64,000 nucleotides of DNA from Pseudomonas sp. S35 (GCF_009866765.1 NZ_CP019431.1:4092001-4156000), one strand, 5' to 3'. Positions 38,478-48,128 are shown, counted from the first letter of the stretch. The notes: generated by a model from the sequence alone, not told the origin. Numbers and translations: made by a program.

Positions 38478-39845
38478 GTGATCCAGACCCTGACCCACCT
38501 CCCCCATCCCCATGAGGATGGCGCAACCCTCGCCAGCCATTTCACTGACCTGGCACCGCCCCTCAACGCCCGCCAGGCCCAACTGGAAGCCTCGCGCTGC
38601 CTGTACTGCTACGACGCACCCTGCGTGAACGCGTGCCCCAGCGACATCGACATTCCGTCGTTCATCCGCAACATCCACACCGAAAACGTCCAAGGCGCCG
38701 CGCAAAAAATCCTCTCGGCCAACATCCTCGGCGGCAGCTGCGCGCGGGTCTGCCCGACGGAAATCCTCTGCCAGCAAGCCTGCGTGCGCAACAACAGCGA
38801 AGAATGCGCCCCGGTGCTGATCGGCCTGCTGCAACGCTACGCCATCGACAATGCGCACTTCAGCGAGCACCCCTTCCAACGTGCAGCCTCCACCGGCAAG
38901 CGCATCGCCGTGGTGGGCGCCGGGCCGGCCGGCCTGGCCTGTGCCCATCGCGCCGCCTTGCATGGCCATGACGTGGTGATTTTCGAAGCCCGCGAAAAAG
39001 CCGGCGGCCTGAACGAATACGGGATCGCCAAATACAAACTGGTGGATGACTTTGCCCAGAAGGAGCTCGATTTCCTGCTGCAGATCGGCGGCATCGAAAT
39101 TCGTCACGGCCAGCGCCTGGGCGACAACCTGACCTTGAGCGAACTGCACCAGCAATTCGACTCGGTATTCCTTGGCCTGGGCCTCGCCGCCAGCAAACAA
39201 CTGGGGCTGCCCCACGAAGACGCCCCCGGCCTGCTCGCCGCCACCGACTACATCCGCGAGCTGCGCCAGGCCGATGACCTGACCCAACTGCCCCTGGCCG
39301 ACCGCTGCATCGTGCTCGGCGCCGGCAATACCGCGATCGACATGGCCGTACAAATGGCCCGCCTTGGCGCCCGCGATGTCAACCTCGTCTACCGTCGCGG
39401 CCTGGCGGACATGGGCGCCACTCACCATGAACAGGACATCGCCAAAGCCAATCAGGTACGCCTGCTGACCTGGGCCCAACCTGAAGAAGTGCTGCTGGAC
39501 GACAAAGGCCACGTACGCGGTATGCGCTTTGCCCGTACACGCCTGGAAAACGGCCGCTTGACGGCCTCCGGCGAGACCTTCGAACTGGCCGCCGATGCGA
39601 TTTTCAAAGCCATCGGGCAAGGCTTTGACGGCGCAGCCCTGCACGATCCATTGGCCCAGCAGCTGCATCGCGTGGGCGAGCGCATTTTCGTCGACGAGCA
39701 GCTGCGCACCAGCATTCCGGGCGTCTATGCGGGAGGCGATTGCGTCAGCCTCGGCCAGGATCTCACCGTGCAGGCGGTGCAACATGGCAAGCTGGCCGCC
39801 GAAGCCATGCACGCCCAACTCATGCTCAATGTGGAGGCTGCGTAA
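38478..39845 (+). CDS. preT: NAD(P)-dependent dihydropyrimidine dehydrogenase subunit PreT
   Basis: 455 aa with a GTG start. N-terminal Fe-S domain with CLYCYDAPCVNACP and CARVCPTEILCQQACVRN, FAD site VVGAGPAGLACAHRAAL, and NAD(P) site VLGAGNTAIDMAVQMA. It passes electrons from NAD(P)H to the PreA subunit, together matching the two halves of eukaryotic dihydropyrimidine dehydrogenase. The stop overlaps the preA start by 1 bp (TAATG). Also called PydX in some pseudomonads. Confidence 0.93.
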   Translation: MIQTLTHLPHPHEDGATLASHFTDLAPPLNARQAQLEASRCLYCYDAPCVNACPSDIDIPSFIRNIHTENVQGAAQKILSANILGGSCARVCPTEILCQQACVRNNSEECAPVLIGLLQRYAIDNAHFSEHPFQRAASTGKRIAVVGAGPAGLACAHRAALHGHDVVIFEAREKAGGLNEYGIAKYKLVDDFAQKELDFLLQIGGIEIRHGQRLGDNLTLSELHQQFDSVFLGLGLAASKQLGLPHEDAPGLLAATDYIRELRQADDLTQLPLADRCIVLGAGNTAIDMAVQMARLGARDVNLVYRRGLADMGATHHEQDIAKANQVRLLTWAQPEEVLLDDKGHVRGMRFARTRLENGRLTASGETFELAADAIFKAIGQGFDGAALHDPLAQQLHRVGERIFVDEQLRTSIPGVYAGGDCVSLGQDLTVQAVQHGKLAAEAMHAQLMLNVEAA

Positions 39846-41119
39846 TGGCCGATCTCTCGATTGTCTTCGCCGGTATCAAAGCCCCCAATCCGTTCTGGCT
39901 GGCCTCCGCGCCGCCCACCGACAAGGCCTACAATGTGGTCCGTGCCTTCGAAGCCGGCTGGGGCGGCGTAGTGTGGAAAACCCTGGGTGAAGACCCGGCG
40001 GCGGTCAACGTGTCGTCACGCTACTCGGCGCACTACGGCGCCAACCGTGAAGTGCTGGGCATCAACAACATCGAGCTGATCACCGACCGCTCCCTGGAGA
40101 TCAACCTGCGCGAGATCACCCAAGTCAAAAAAGACTGGCCTGACCGTGCGCTGATCGTGTCGCTGATGGTGCCCTGTGTTGAAGAATCCTGGAAAAACAT
40201 CCTGCCGCTGGTGGAAGCCACCGGCTGTGACGGCATCGAATTGAATTTCGGCTGCCCCCACGGCATGCCCGAGCGCGGCATGGGCGCGGCGGTGGGCCAG
40301 GTGCCGGAGTACGTGGAACAGGTGACGCGTTGGTGCAAGACGTACTGCTCGCTGCCAGTGATCGTCAAGCTCACGCCGAACATCACCGACATTCGGGTCG
40401 CGGCGCGGGCGGCGTATCGCGGCGGCGCGGATGCGGTGTCGCTGATCAACACCATCAATTCCATCACCAGCGTCGACCTGGAACGCATGGTCGCCCTGCC
40501 CATCGTCGGCACTCAAAGTACCCACGGCGGCTACTGCGGCTCGGCGGTCAAGCCGATTGCCCTGAACATGGTCGCGGAGATCGCCCGCGACCCGCAGACA
40601 CAAGGCCTGCCGATCTGCGGCATCGGCGGCATCGGCAGCTGGCGCGATGCGGCTGAATTCGTCGCCCTCGGCTGCGGCGCGGTGCAAGTGTGCACGGCGG
40701 CGATGCTGCATGGGTTTCGTATCGTTGAAGAGATGAAGGACGGGCTGTCGCGGTGGATGGACAGCCAGGGTTACACCAGCTTGCAAGACTTTTCCGGGCG
40801 GGCGGTGGGCAATACCACCGACTGGAAGTACCTGGATATCAACTACCAGGTGATCGCCAAAATCGACCAGGCGGCGTGTATTGGTTGCGGGCGCTGCCAT
40901 ATTGCGTGTGAGGACACGTCGCACCAGGCCATTGCCAGCTTGAAACAGGCGGATGGTACGCATGTATACCAGGTGATTGATGATGAGTGCGTGGGCTGCA
41001 ACCTCTGCCAGATCACCTGCCCGGTGGCGGACTGCATTGAGATGGTGCCGATGGACACGGGCAAGCCGTTTTTGAATTGGACGCAGGATCCGAGGAATCC
41101 CTACAGGGAGGCTGTGTAG
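39845..41119 (+). CDS. preA: NAD-dependent dihydropyrimidine dehydrogenase subunit PreA
   Basis: 424 aa. FMN-binding TIM barrel like dihydroorotate dehydrogenase (FWLASAPPTDKAYNVVRAF, IELNFGCPHGMPERGMG with the active-site Cys, STHGGYCGSAVKPIALNMV), followed by a C-terminal ferredoxin domain with two 4Fe-4S motifs (CIGCGRCHIAC and CVGCNLCQITC). It reduces uracil and thymine. ATG 39845 overlaps the preT stop. Confidence 0.95.
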   Translation: MADLSIVFAGIKAPNPFWLASAPPTDKAYNVVRAFEAGWGGVVWKTLGEDPAAVNVSSRYSAHYGANREVLGINNIELITDRSLEINLREITQVKKDWPDRALIVSLMVPCVEESWKNILPLVEATGCDGIELNFGCPHGMPERGMGAAVGQVPEYVEQVTRWCKTYCSLPVIVKLTPNITDIRVAARAAYRGGADAVSLINTINSITSVDLERMVALPIVGTQSTHGGYCGSAVKPIALNMVAEIARDPQTQGLPICGIGGIGSWRDAAEFVALGCGAVQVCTAAMLHGFRIVEEMKDGLSRWMDSQGYTSLQDFSGRAVGNTTDWKYLDINYQVIAKIDQAACIGCGRCHIACEDTSHQAIASLKQADGTHVYQVIDDECVGCNLCQITCPVADCIEMVPMDTGKPFLNWTQDPRNPYREAV

Positions 41120-41133
41120 GCCTGTAGGCCGCT

Positions 41134-41153
41134 ATCGGGGGCTTGCCCCCGAT
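41134..41153. repeat. REP half-unit acting as hairpin after preA
   Basis: ATCGGGGG and CCCCCGAT pair around CTTG, the core stem of the local REP family without the GTGGGAG arm. It lies between the convergent preA and tetR genes and may serve as a terminator. Confidence 0.7.
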
Positions 41154-41178
41154 GAGGCCCTAAGCCCCAGCACACAAC

Positions 41179-41799
41179 TCATGGCTCCAACCCAATCCCC
41201 CGCAAAATCACACTGGTCACCGTCTGAATCGCCTTCTCGAACTGCATGTCCGACAACGGCTGGTGATCATTCAGAATCTTCACCTGGTGGTCAAAGTCGG
41301 CATAGTGCTGGGTCGAGGCCCAGATCATGTAGAGCAGGCTCGACGGTTCCACCGCGAGGATGCGTTTGTCTTCCACCCATTGGCGAATTTTCGCTTCCTT
41401 CATCTTGGCCCAGTCGTACAGGCTTTCGTCCAGCGCCTCACCGAGTGTCGGCGCGCCGTGGATGATCTCGTTGGCCCAGACCTTGGAACCATAGGGCCGC
41501 GTACGTGAACGCTGCATCTTGGCGCGGATGTAACTGCTGAGCACCACCCGTGGGTCATCGAAGGTTTCGAAGCTCAGGGCGTCCTGCTTCCACACGTCCA
41601 GCAGGTCGAACAGCACTGCGCTGTACAACTCGCTCTTGGTGGTGAAGTAGTAATGCAAGTTGGAGCGCGGCAATTGCGCCTGTTCGGCGATGTCGGCCAT
41701 GGCGGTGCTGCCATAGCCTTTTTCGGCGAAGACTTTCTCCGCCGCCAGCAGGATTTTCTCGACGTTGGCCCGACGAATTCCGATCTTGTGATTGCCCAT
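41179..41799 (-). CDS. TetR family regulator (RutR-like) of pyrimidine degradation
   Basis: 206 aa. N-terminal HTH: ILLAAEKVFAEKGYGSTAMADIAEQAQLPRSNLHYYFTTKSELY. The C-terminal part (WANEIIHGAPTLGEALDESLYDWAKMKEAKIRQWVEDKRI, SLLYMIWASTQHYADFDHQ) resembles RutR/YcdC, the uracil/thymine-sensing regulator of E. coli. The position next to preTA supports control of this cluster. MGNHKIG is chosen as the start; the longer frame has no homology. Confidence 0.88.
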   Translation of the reverse strand: MGNHKIGIRRANVEKILLAAEKVFAEKGYGSTAMADIAEQAQLPRSNLHYYFTTKSELYSAVLFDLLDVWKQDALSFETFDDPRVVLSSYIRAKMQRSRTRPYGSKVWANEIIHGAPTLGEALDESLYDWAKMKEAKIRQWVEDKRILAVEPSSLLYMIWASTQHYADFDHQVKILNDHQPLSDMQFEKAIQTVTSVILRGIGLEP

Positions 41800-41915
41800 G
41801 AGGGCTCCCTGACAAAGACATACGCCAAAGACTACCACCCGCTCTAGATCGGGGCGACAAGCGCAGCCCAAACTTCGTACACTGCCCGCTCCTACCCATT
41901 GATTGGTATTGAACA

Positions 41916-42281
41916 ATGTTGATCAAGAAAGCCCTGACTGCCGTCGCCTTGCTCGCGTCCCTGTTGGGCGCCTCGGCGGCGTTTGCCCATGCTCATCTCA
42001 AAAGCTCCACGCCTGCGGCGGACAGCACTGTCACGGCCCCCAACGATCTGCGCCTGACCTTCAGCGAAGGCATCGAAGCCACCTTCACCAAGGTGTCGCT
42101 GAGCAAGGACGGCACCGAAATCGCCATCAAGGGCCTGGACACCGAAGGCGCCGACAAGAAAACCCTGGTGGTCACCCCCGCCGCACCACTCGCGGCCGGC
42201 AACTACAAAGTGGTATGGAATGCCGTGTCGGTCGACACCCACAAGAGCAACGGTGAATACAACTTCAAGGTCGGCCAATAA
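41916..42281 (+). CDS. copC: Periplasmic copper resistance protein CopC
   Basis: 121 aa. A signal peptide (ALTAVALLASLLGASAAFA) ends at AHAHLKSSTPAADSTV, where the mature N-terminal His provides the Cu(II) site. The C-terminal WNAVSVDTHKSNGEYNFKV holds the other Cu(II) ligands (Asp, His). It lacks the Met-rich Cu(I) loop of plasmid-type CopC. CopD follows after 3 bp. Confidence 0.92.
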   Translation: MLIKKALTAVALLASLLGASAAFAHAHLKSSTPAADSTVTAPNDLRLTFSEGIEATFTKVSLSKDGTEIAIKGLDTEGADKKTLVVTPAAPLAAGNYKVVWNAVSVDTHKSNGEYNFKVGQ

Positions 42282-42284
42282 TCC

Positions 42285-43142
42285 ATGGCGACGCTGCTGG
42301 TGCTGTGCCGCTTTGTGCATTTCATCGTCGTGCTACTGATGTTCGGGGCCTGTGTGTTCAGGCCCTGGCTCCTGGGCGCTGAGCCGCAGCCGGTGCTGGA
42401 TCGGCAATTGTTGCGCATGACCCGTGGGCTGGCATGGACGGCCCTCGCGTCGGGAGCGATCTGGTTATTGTTGATTACCGTCAGCATGGCCGGCTCATGG
42501 TCGGCGGCGCTGGAACCATCGACCGTGCAACGGGTGCTGGGCAAGACCTTTTTTGGCCAGGTGTGGACCTGGCATCTGATCCTGAACGGGTTACTGGTCA
42601 TCACCCTGATGACTGCGTGGAGGCCCCCTCGCCTGCCGCTGATCCTGTTGTTGCTGATGACCCTGGCGCCGGTCGGTCATGGCGCCATGCTCGATGGGCT
42701 GAGCGGGCAGTTGCTGATCCTCAACCAAGTGGTGCATCTGATGTGCGTGGGCGCGTGGTTGGGTGGGTTGATGCTGCTGGTATTGATCCTCAGGCGGCCA
42801 CAGCGTTTTGAACTGGCGACTGTGCTGCGGCGTTTCAGTGGTGTGGGTTATGGCCTGGTGGTGGGCTTGCTGGTAACCGGCTTGATCAATGTGCGCGTAT
42901 TGACCGGCCAGCTGTGGCCCACGCCGTTGTTCAGTGGTTTTGCCCTGATTCTATTGATCAAGGTGATGCTGGTATTGGGGATGTTGGCGCTGGCGCTGCT
43001 GAACCGGTTACGCCTGGATAGCGGCGAACAACGGCTGGGCAGCTTGAGGGCCAGCGTGATGGTGGAATGGCTGCTGGGGGTTTGCGCAGTGGCCGCCGTT
43101 TCACTGCTTGGCACCTTGCCGCCGATGGTGCTGTCTGGCTAA
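42285..43142 (+). CDS. copD: Copper uptake/resistance membrane protein CopD
   Basis: 285 aa with about 8 hydrophobic segments. Conserved His residues in membrane segments (CRFVHFIVVLLMFGACVFRPWLL, WTWHLILNGLL, LNQVVHLMCVGAWLGGL) are as expected for CopD, which works with CopC to move copper into the cytoplasm. Directly follows copC. No copAB or copRS is adjacent. Confidence 0.9.
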   Translation: MATLLVLCRFVHFIVVLLMFGACVFRPWLLGAEPQPVLDRQLLRMTRGLAWTALASGAIWLLLITVSMAGSWSAALEPSTVQRVLGKTFFGQVWTWHLILNGLLVITLMTAWRPPRLPLILLLLMTLAPVGHGAMLDGLSGQLLILNQVVHLMCVGAWLGGLMLLVLILRRPQRFELATVLRRFSGVGYGLVVGLLVTGLINVRVLTGQLWPTPLFSGFALILLIKVMLVLGMLALALLNRLRLDSGEQRLGSLRASVMVEWLLGVCAVAAVSLLGTLPPMVLSG

Positions 43143-43241
43143 AACAACGTTGACCCTGCCCACTTTAGATCAGCATCTACCCTGTCATCGTATAACTTCC
43201 GCTTGACACCTCGCAAAATCCCCGCAAACATCCACGCCAAT

Positions 43242-43261
43242 GTTGTACGACGACGTATAAC
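43242..43261. promoter_or_regulatory. Imperfect palindrome upstream of the uronate-cluster porin
   Basis: GTTGTACGAC directly followed by GACGTATAAC forms a 20-bp inverted repeat with two mismatched positions per arm, 38-57 bp upstream of the porin GTG and just after a TTGACA -35 element at 43203-43208. Related sequences occur at 43188-43195 (CGTATAAC) and upstream of udh (GTCATACGACAAC, 44762-44774). Likely the site of a GntR-type regulator encoded elsewhere. Confidence 0.45.
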
Positions 43262-43298
43262 AAATAATAAAAACAACAAACAAAAAGGGAGCATCACT

Positions 43299-44561
43299 GT
43301 GAGTCAATTCGCCCGCAATTGCTGCGCACGTGTCGGTTTTATGGGTCTCGGCAGCCTGGCCTTCACCCTCCCCCTCACCGCCCAGGCCGAAGGTTTTGTC
43401 GACGACGCCAAGGCCACGCTCAACCTGCGCAACGCCTACTTCAACCGCAATTTCACCAACCCCGCGAATGCTCAGGGCAAGGCCGAAGAATGGACCCAGA
43501 GTTTCATTCTGGATGCCAAGTCTGGCTTCACCCAAGGCACCGTGGGTTTCGGTCTTGATGTGCTGGGCCTGTATTCGCAGAAACTCGACGGCGGCAAAGG
43601 CACCGGCGGTACGCAGTTGTTGCCGATCCATGATGACGGCCGCCCTGCCGACAATTTCGGGCGCTTGGGTGTCGCGTTGAAAACCCGGCTGTCGAAGACC
43701 GAATTGAAGGTGGGCGAATGGATGCCGGTGCTGCCGATCCTGCGCTCCGACGACGGGCGCTCCCTGCCCCAGACCTTTCGTGGCGGCCAGGTGACGTCCA
43801 ACGAGATCGCCGGCCTGACCCTTTACGGCGGCCAGTTCCGTGGCAACAGCCCGCGCAACGATGCGAGCATGGAAGACATGTTCATGAACGGCAAAGCGGC
43901 GTTCACCTCCGACCGTTTCAACTTCGGTGGCGGCGAATACAGCTTCAATGACAAGCGCACCCAGGTTGGCCTGTGGTACGCAGAACTGAGCGATATCTAC
44001 CAGCAGCGCTACGTCAACCTCACGCACAGCCAGCCGGTAGGCGACTGGACCCTGGGCGCCAACCTCGGCTTCTTCAGCGGCAAGGAAGACGGCAGCGCCC
44101 TGGCCGGCGACCTCGACAACAAGACCACCTTCGCCCTGCTCTCGGCCAAATACGGCGGCAACACCTTCTATGTGGGCCTGCAAAAACTCACCGGCGACAG
44201 CGTGTGGATGCGCGTCAACGGCACCAGCGGCGGCACCCTGGCCAACGACAGCTACAACGCCAGCTACGACAACGCCAAGGAAAAATCCTGGCAGGTGCGG
44301 CACGACTTCAACTTCGCGGCGCTCGGCGTGCCTGGGCTGACCCTGATGAACCGCTACATCAGCGGCAGCAACGTACACACTGGCGCAATCACCGACGGCA
44401 AGGAATGGGGACGTGAGTCGGAACTGGCCTACACCGTACAGAGCGGCGCGCTGAAGAACCTCAACGTGAAGTGGCGCAACTCGACCATGCGTCGGGACTT
44501 CAGCACCAATGAGTTTGACGAGAACCGGATCTTTATCAGCTATCCAATCTCCCTGTTGTAG
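43299..44561 (+). CDS. OprD family outer membrane porin
   Basis: 420 aa with a GTG start after SD AAAGGGAGC. A signal peptide ending LTAQA precedes EGFVDDAKATLNLRNAYFNRNF, the OprD N-terminal signature. Beta-strand pattern throughout with the C-terminal RIFISYPISLL. OprD porins admit specific small carboxylates; position at the head of the uronate cluster suggests hexuronate or aldarate uptake. Confidence 0.9.
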   Translation: MSQFARNCCARVGFMGLGSLAFTLPLTAQAEGFVDDAKATLNLRNAYFNRNFTNPANAQGKAEEWTQSFILDAKSGFTQGTVGFGLDVLGLYSQKLDGGKGTGGTQLLPIHDDGRPADNFGRLGVALKTRLSKTELKVGEWMPVLPILRSDDGRSLPQTFRGGQVTSNEIAGLTLYGGQFRGNSPRNDASMEDMFMNGKAAFTSDRFNFGGGEYSFNDKRTQVGLWYAELSDIYQQRYVNLTHSQPVGDWTLGANLGFFSGKEDGSALAGDLDNKTTFALLSAKYGGNTFYVGLQKLTGDSVWMRVNGTSGGTLANDSYNASYDNAKEKSWQVRHDFNFAALGVPGLTLMNRYISGSNVHTGAITDGKEWGRESELAYTVQSGALKNLNVKWRNSTMRRDFSTNEFDENRIFISYPISLL

Positions 44562-44668
44562 AACTCAGCCTCCCATCCCCAGAAAATTCGCTGTGGAGGG
44601 GCGGTGTGAAGATTCGACTTACTCCCGATGGCGGAGGGTCACTAACAGATGCATTCACTGGCCTGCCC

Positions 44669-44698
44669 TCATCGAGGGCAAGCCCTCTCCCACATTTT
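44669..44698. repeat. Diverged REP element
   Basis: ATCGAGGGCAAGCCCTCTCCCACATT (broken by substitutions from the main type) between the porin and udh; single copy. Confidence 0.7.
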
Positions 44699-44798
44699 GC
44701 TCCGCACTCTGTCCGCAAGAACGTTGACAACCTGGGCACTCCCTAATAATACTTCGGCATAGTCATACGACAACCTACAACAAGAATCTGGAATTCCC

Positions 44799-45617
44799 AT
44801 GACCACGACCACACCCGCTCCCTTCAACCGCCTGCTCCTCACCGGTGCGGCCGGCGGCCTTGGCAAAGTCCTGCGCGAGCGCCTGCGCCCCTACGCTCAC
44901 GTCCTGCGTCTGTCCGACATCGCCGCCATGGCCCCGGCTGCCGATACCTCGGAAGAAGTCCAACCCTGTGACCTCGCCGATAAACAAGCCGTGCATCATT
45001 TGGTGGAAGGCGTCGACGCCATCCTGCATTTCGGCGGTGTCTCGGTAGAGCGCCCGTTTGAGGAAATCCTTGGCGCCAACATCAGCGGCACCTTCCACAT
45101 CTATGAAGCCGCCCGCCGCCACGGCGTCAAACGCGTGATCTTCGCCAGCTCCAACCATGTGATCGGCTTCTACAAGCAGACTGAAACCATCGACGCCCAC
45201 TCGCCGCGTCGCCCGGATAGCTACTACGGCCTGTCCAAGTCCTATGGCGAAGACATGGCCAGTTTCTACTTCGACCGCTACGGCATCGAGACCGTGAGCA
45301 TCCGCATCGGCTCCTCGTTCCCGCAGCCGCAGAACCGCCGGATGATGCACACCTGGCTGAGTTTCGATGACCTCACCCAACTGCTCGAGCGCGCGCTGTA
45401 CACGCCGAACGTCGGCCACACCGTGGTCTACGGCATGTCGGATAACCAGGGTACCTGGTGGGACGACCGCTACGCCGCGCACTTGGGGTTTGCCCCCAAG
45501 GACAGCTCCGAAGTGTTCCGTGCCCAGGTCGAAGCCCAGCCGCCAGTGGCTGCCGATGACCCGGCCAAGGTCTATCAGGGTGGCGCGTTCTGCGCAGCCG
45601 GGCCGTTCGGTGACTGA
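44799..45617 (+). CDS. udh: Uronate dehydrogenase (NAD-dependent)
   Basis: 272 aa SDR/epimerase-type protein. NAD site LLLTGAAGGLGKVL, then SSNHVIGFY and the catalytic pair Tyr143/Lys147 in SYYGLSKSYGE. RIGSSFPQPQNRRMMHTWLS is typical of Udh. It oxidises D-galacturonate and D-glucuronate to aldaric acid lactones. Followed by a lactonase, TRAP transporter and mutarotase of the same pathway. Confidence 0.9.
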   Translation: MTTTTPAPFNRLLLTGAAGGLGKVLRERLRPYAHVLRLSDIAAMAPAADTSEEVQPCDLADKQAVHHLVEGVDAILHFGGVSVERPFEEILGANISGTFHIYEAARRHGVKRVIFASSNHVIGFYKQTETIDAHSPRRPDSYYGLSKSYGEDMASFYFDRYGIETVSIRIGSSFPQPQNRRMMHTWLSFDDLTQLLERALYTPNVGHTVVYGMSDNQGTWWDDRYAAHLGFAPKDSSEVFRAQVEAQPPVAADDPAKVYQGGAFCAAGPFGD

Positions 45618-45647
45618 GTTCACACCAACCCAAGGGAATGAGTGGCC

Positions 45648-46523
45648 ATGACTGCTGAACTGATCGTCGACGCCCGCAATGCCGTGGGCGAATGCCCGGT
45701 GTGGGTACCAGAGGAAAACGCGCTGTACTGGGTGGACATTCCCAACGGCGGCCTGCAGCGCTGGAGCGCCAGCACCGGCCAAGTCGCCGCCTGGAAAGCC
45801 CCGCAGATGCTCGCCTGCATCGCCCGCACCAATGCGGGCAATTGGGTCGCGGGCATGGAAACCGGCTTCTTCCAACTCACCACACACAATGACGGCAGCC
45901 TCGACACCACGCCTCTGGCCAGTGTCGAGCACCCGCGCCCGGACATGCGCCTCAACGATGGCCGCTGTGATCGCCAGGGCCGTTTCTGGGCCGGCAGCAT
46001 GGTGTTGAACATGGGCGCCAATGCGGCCGAGGGCATCCTCTACCGTTACGCATCGGGTTCAGCCCCCCATGCCCAACTGGATGGTTTCATCACCCTTAAT
46101 GGCCTGGCCTTCAGCCCCGATGGCCGCACAATGTACGCCTCCGATTCGCACCCGCTGGTGCAGCAGATCTGGGCCTTCGACTACGACATCGAGACGGGCA
46201 CCCCCTCCAACCGCCGCGTATTCGTCGACATGCACAACTTCCTCGGCCGCCCCGACGGTGCCGCCGTGGACGCCGATGGCTGCTACTGGATCTGCGCCAA
46301 CGACGCCGGCCTGATTCACCGTTTCACCCCCGACGGCCGCTTGGACCGTTCCCTCAGCGTGCCGGTGAAAAAACCCACCATGTGCGCCTTCGGCGGCAGT
46401 CGCCTGGACACCCTGTTCGTCACCTCGATCCGCGATGACCAGAGTGACCAGTCCGTCGCCGGCGGCGTGTTCGCCCTCAACCCCGGCATCACCGGATTGC
46501 CGGAGCCTACCTTCACCCTCTAG
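45648..46523 (+). CDS. SMP-30/gluconolactonase family lactonase (uronate pathway)
   Basis: 291 aa, six-bladed beta-propeller of the SMP-30 family: GECPVWVPEENALYWVDI, RLNDGRCDRQGRFWAGSM, LNGLAFSPDGRTMYASDSH and DGAAVDADGCYWICAND supply the metal ligands. Next to udh it most likely hydrolyses galactaro- or glucaro-lactones to the aldarates (UxuL-type role, inferred). ATG 45648 was preferred to the in-frame GTG at 45642 because the SD AAGGGA is then well spaced. Confidence 0.85.
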   Translation: MTAELIVDARNAVGECPVWVPEENALYWVDIPNGGLQRWSASTGQVAAWKAPQMLACIARTNAGNWVAGMETGFFQLTTHNDGSLDTTPLASVEHPRPDMRLNDGRCDRQGRFWAGSMVLNMGANAAEGILYRYASGSAPHAQLDGFITLNGLAFSPDGRTMYASDSHPLVQQIWAFDYDIETGTPSNRRVFVDMHNFLGRPDGAAVDADGCYWICANDAGLIHRFTPDGRLDRSLSVPVKKPTMCAFGGSRLDTLFVTSIRDDQSDQSVAGGVFALNPGITGLPEPTFTL

Positions 46524-46573
46524 CCGCATCGCTGTGCCTTGAATACAACAATAACAAGACAGGAGTGACCCCC

Positions 46574-47536
46574 ATGGACTTCAAACGCACCTTGCTCGCC
46601 GCCGCAGTATTCACCCTCAGTAGCGCGGCCCACGCGCTGGAAATCAAATTCGCCGACATCCACCCCGCCGGCTACCCCACCGTGGTCGCCGAAGAAAACA
46701 TGGGCAAGGCCCTGACCAAGGAAAGCAACGGCGAACTCACGTTCAAGTACTTCCCCGGCGGCGTACTGGGCTCCGAGAAAGAAGTGGTCGAGCAGGCCCA
46801 GGTCGGCGCCGTGCAGATGACCCGCGTCAGCCTGGGCATCGTCGGGCCGGTGGTGCCGGACGTGAACGTGTTCAACCTGCCGTTCGTGTTCCGCGACCAG
46901 GCGCATATGCGCAAGGTCATCGACGGCGAGATCGGCGATGAGATCCTCGCCAAGATCACTGACTCCGAATTCGGCCTGGTGGCCCTGGCCTGGATGGACG
47001 GCGGCACGCGTAACCTCTACACCAAGAAACCCGTGCGCAAGATCGAAGACCTCAAGGGCATGAAGATCCGTGTACAGGGCAACCCGCTGTTCATCGAAGC
47101 CTTCAACGCGATGGGCGCCAACGGCATTGCGATGGACACCGGCGAGATCTTCAGCGCCTTGCAGACCGGCGTGATCGACGGCGCGGAAAACAACCCGCCG
47201 ACGTTGCTGGAACACAACCACTTCCAGAACGCCAAGTACTACACCCTCACCGAGCACCTGATCCTGCCTGAGCCCATCGTGATGTCGAAAATCACCTGGA
47301 ACAAACTCACCCCCGCCCAGCAGGACATGGTGAAAAAAGCCGCCAAGGCCGCCCAGGCCGATGAGCGCGTGCTGTGGGACGCCAAGTCCGCCAGCAGCGA
47401 GGAAAAACTCAAGAAGGCCGGCGTTGAATTCATCACCGTCGACAAAAAACCCTTCTATGACGCCACCGCAGCGGTTCGCGCCAAGTATGGCGCGCCGTAC
47501 GCCGACATCATCAAGCGTATCGACGCCGTTCAGTAA
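46574..47536 (+). CDS. TRAP transporter substrate-binding protein (DctP type)
   Basis: 320 aa. Signal peptide RTLLAAAVFTLSSAAHA, then a DctP fold with the usual RVQGNPLFIEAFNAMGANGIAMDTGEIFSALQTGVIDGAENN, whose Arg binds the substrate carboxylate. Start ATG after SD AGGAG. Forms a tripartite TRAP system with the next two genes; the context points to hexuronates. Confidence 0.92.
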   Translation: MDFKRTLLAAAVFTLSSAAHALEIKFADIHPAGYPTVVAEENMGKALTKESNGELTFKYFPGGVLGSEKEVVEQAQVGAVQMTRVSLGIVGPVVPDVNVFNLPFVFRDQAHMRKVIDGEIGDEILAKITDSEFGLVALAWMDGGTRNLYTKKPVRKIEDLKGMKIRVQGNPLFIEAFNAMGANGIAMDTGEIFSALQTGVIDGAENNPPTLLEHNHFQNAKYYTLTEHLILPEPIVMSKITWNKLTPAQQDMVKKAAKAAQADERVLWDAKSASSEEKLKKAGVEFITVDKKPFYDATAAVRAKYGAPYADIIKRIDAVQ

Positions 47537-47599
47537 CGCCCTCCTCCCTGACAAGGCCTGGCGCGGTCGACATCGACGCGCCCGGTTACGGTGAACGCC

Positions 47600-48127
47600 A
47601 TGAAGAATCTATTGCTGCGCATCAACGACCGCATCTACATGACCTGCATCTGGGTCGCCGGCCTCTCGGTCCTCGGGGTCGCGCTGATCATTCCGTGGGG
47701 CATCTTCGCCCGCTATATCCTCGGCACCGGCTCCAGTTGGCCGGAGCCTACCGCGATCCTGCTGATGCTGGTGTTCACCTTTATCGGCGCGGCCGCCAGT
47801 TATCGCGCCGGCGCGCACATGTCGGTGGCGATGGTCACTGACCGCCTGCCGCCGGCCCAACGCCGTATCGTCGGCATTGTCTCGCAACTGCTGATGGCAA
47901 CGATCTGCCTGTTCATGACCGTTTGGGGCACCAAGCTGTGCCTGTCCACTTGGAACCAGTTCATGAGCGCCATTCCCACTCTGCGCGTGGGCATCACCTA
48001 TATGCCAATCCCTGTCGGCGGCGTGCTGACGCTGATTTTTGTATTGGAAAAACTCCTGCTCGGTGACCAGAGCAACCGGCGCGTGGTGCGCTTCGACCTG
48101 GTGGAAGAAAGCGAAGGGGCTGCCTGA
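47600..48127 (+). CDS. TRAP transporter small permease (DctQ type)
   Basis: 175 aa with four membrane helices (IYMTCIWVAGLSVLGVALII; PTAILLMLVFTFIGAAASYRAG with the typical hydrophobic-RxG turn; LLMATICLFMTVWGTKL; MPIPVGGVLTLIFVLEKLLL). An in-frame GTG at 47591 is an alternative start. It ends 1 bp before the large permease gene. Confidence 0.9.
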   Translation: MKNLLLRINDRIYMTCIWVAGLSVLGVALIIPWGIFARYILGTGSSWPEPTAILLMLVFTFIGAAASYRAGAHMSVAMVTDRLPPAQRRIVGIVSQLLMATICLFMTVWGTKLCLSTWNQFMSAIPTLRVGITYMPIPVGGVLTLIFVLEKLLLGDQSNRRVVRFDLVEESEGAA

Positions 48128-48128
48128 T

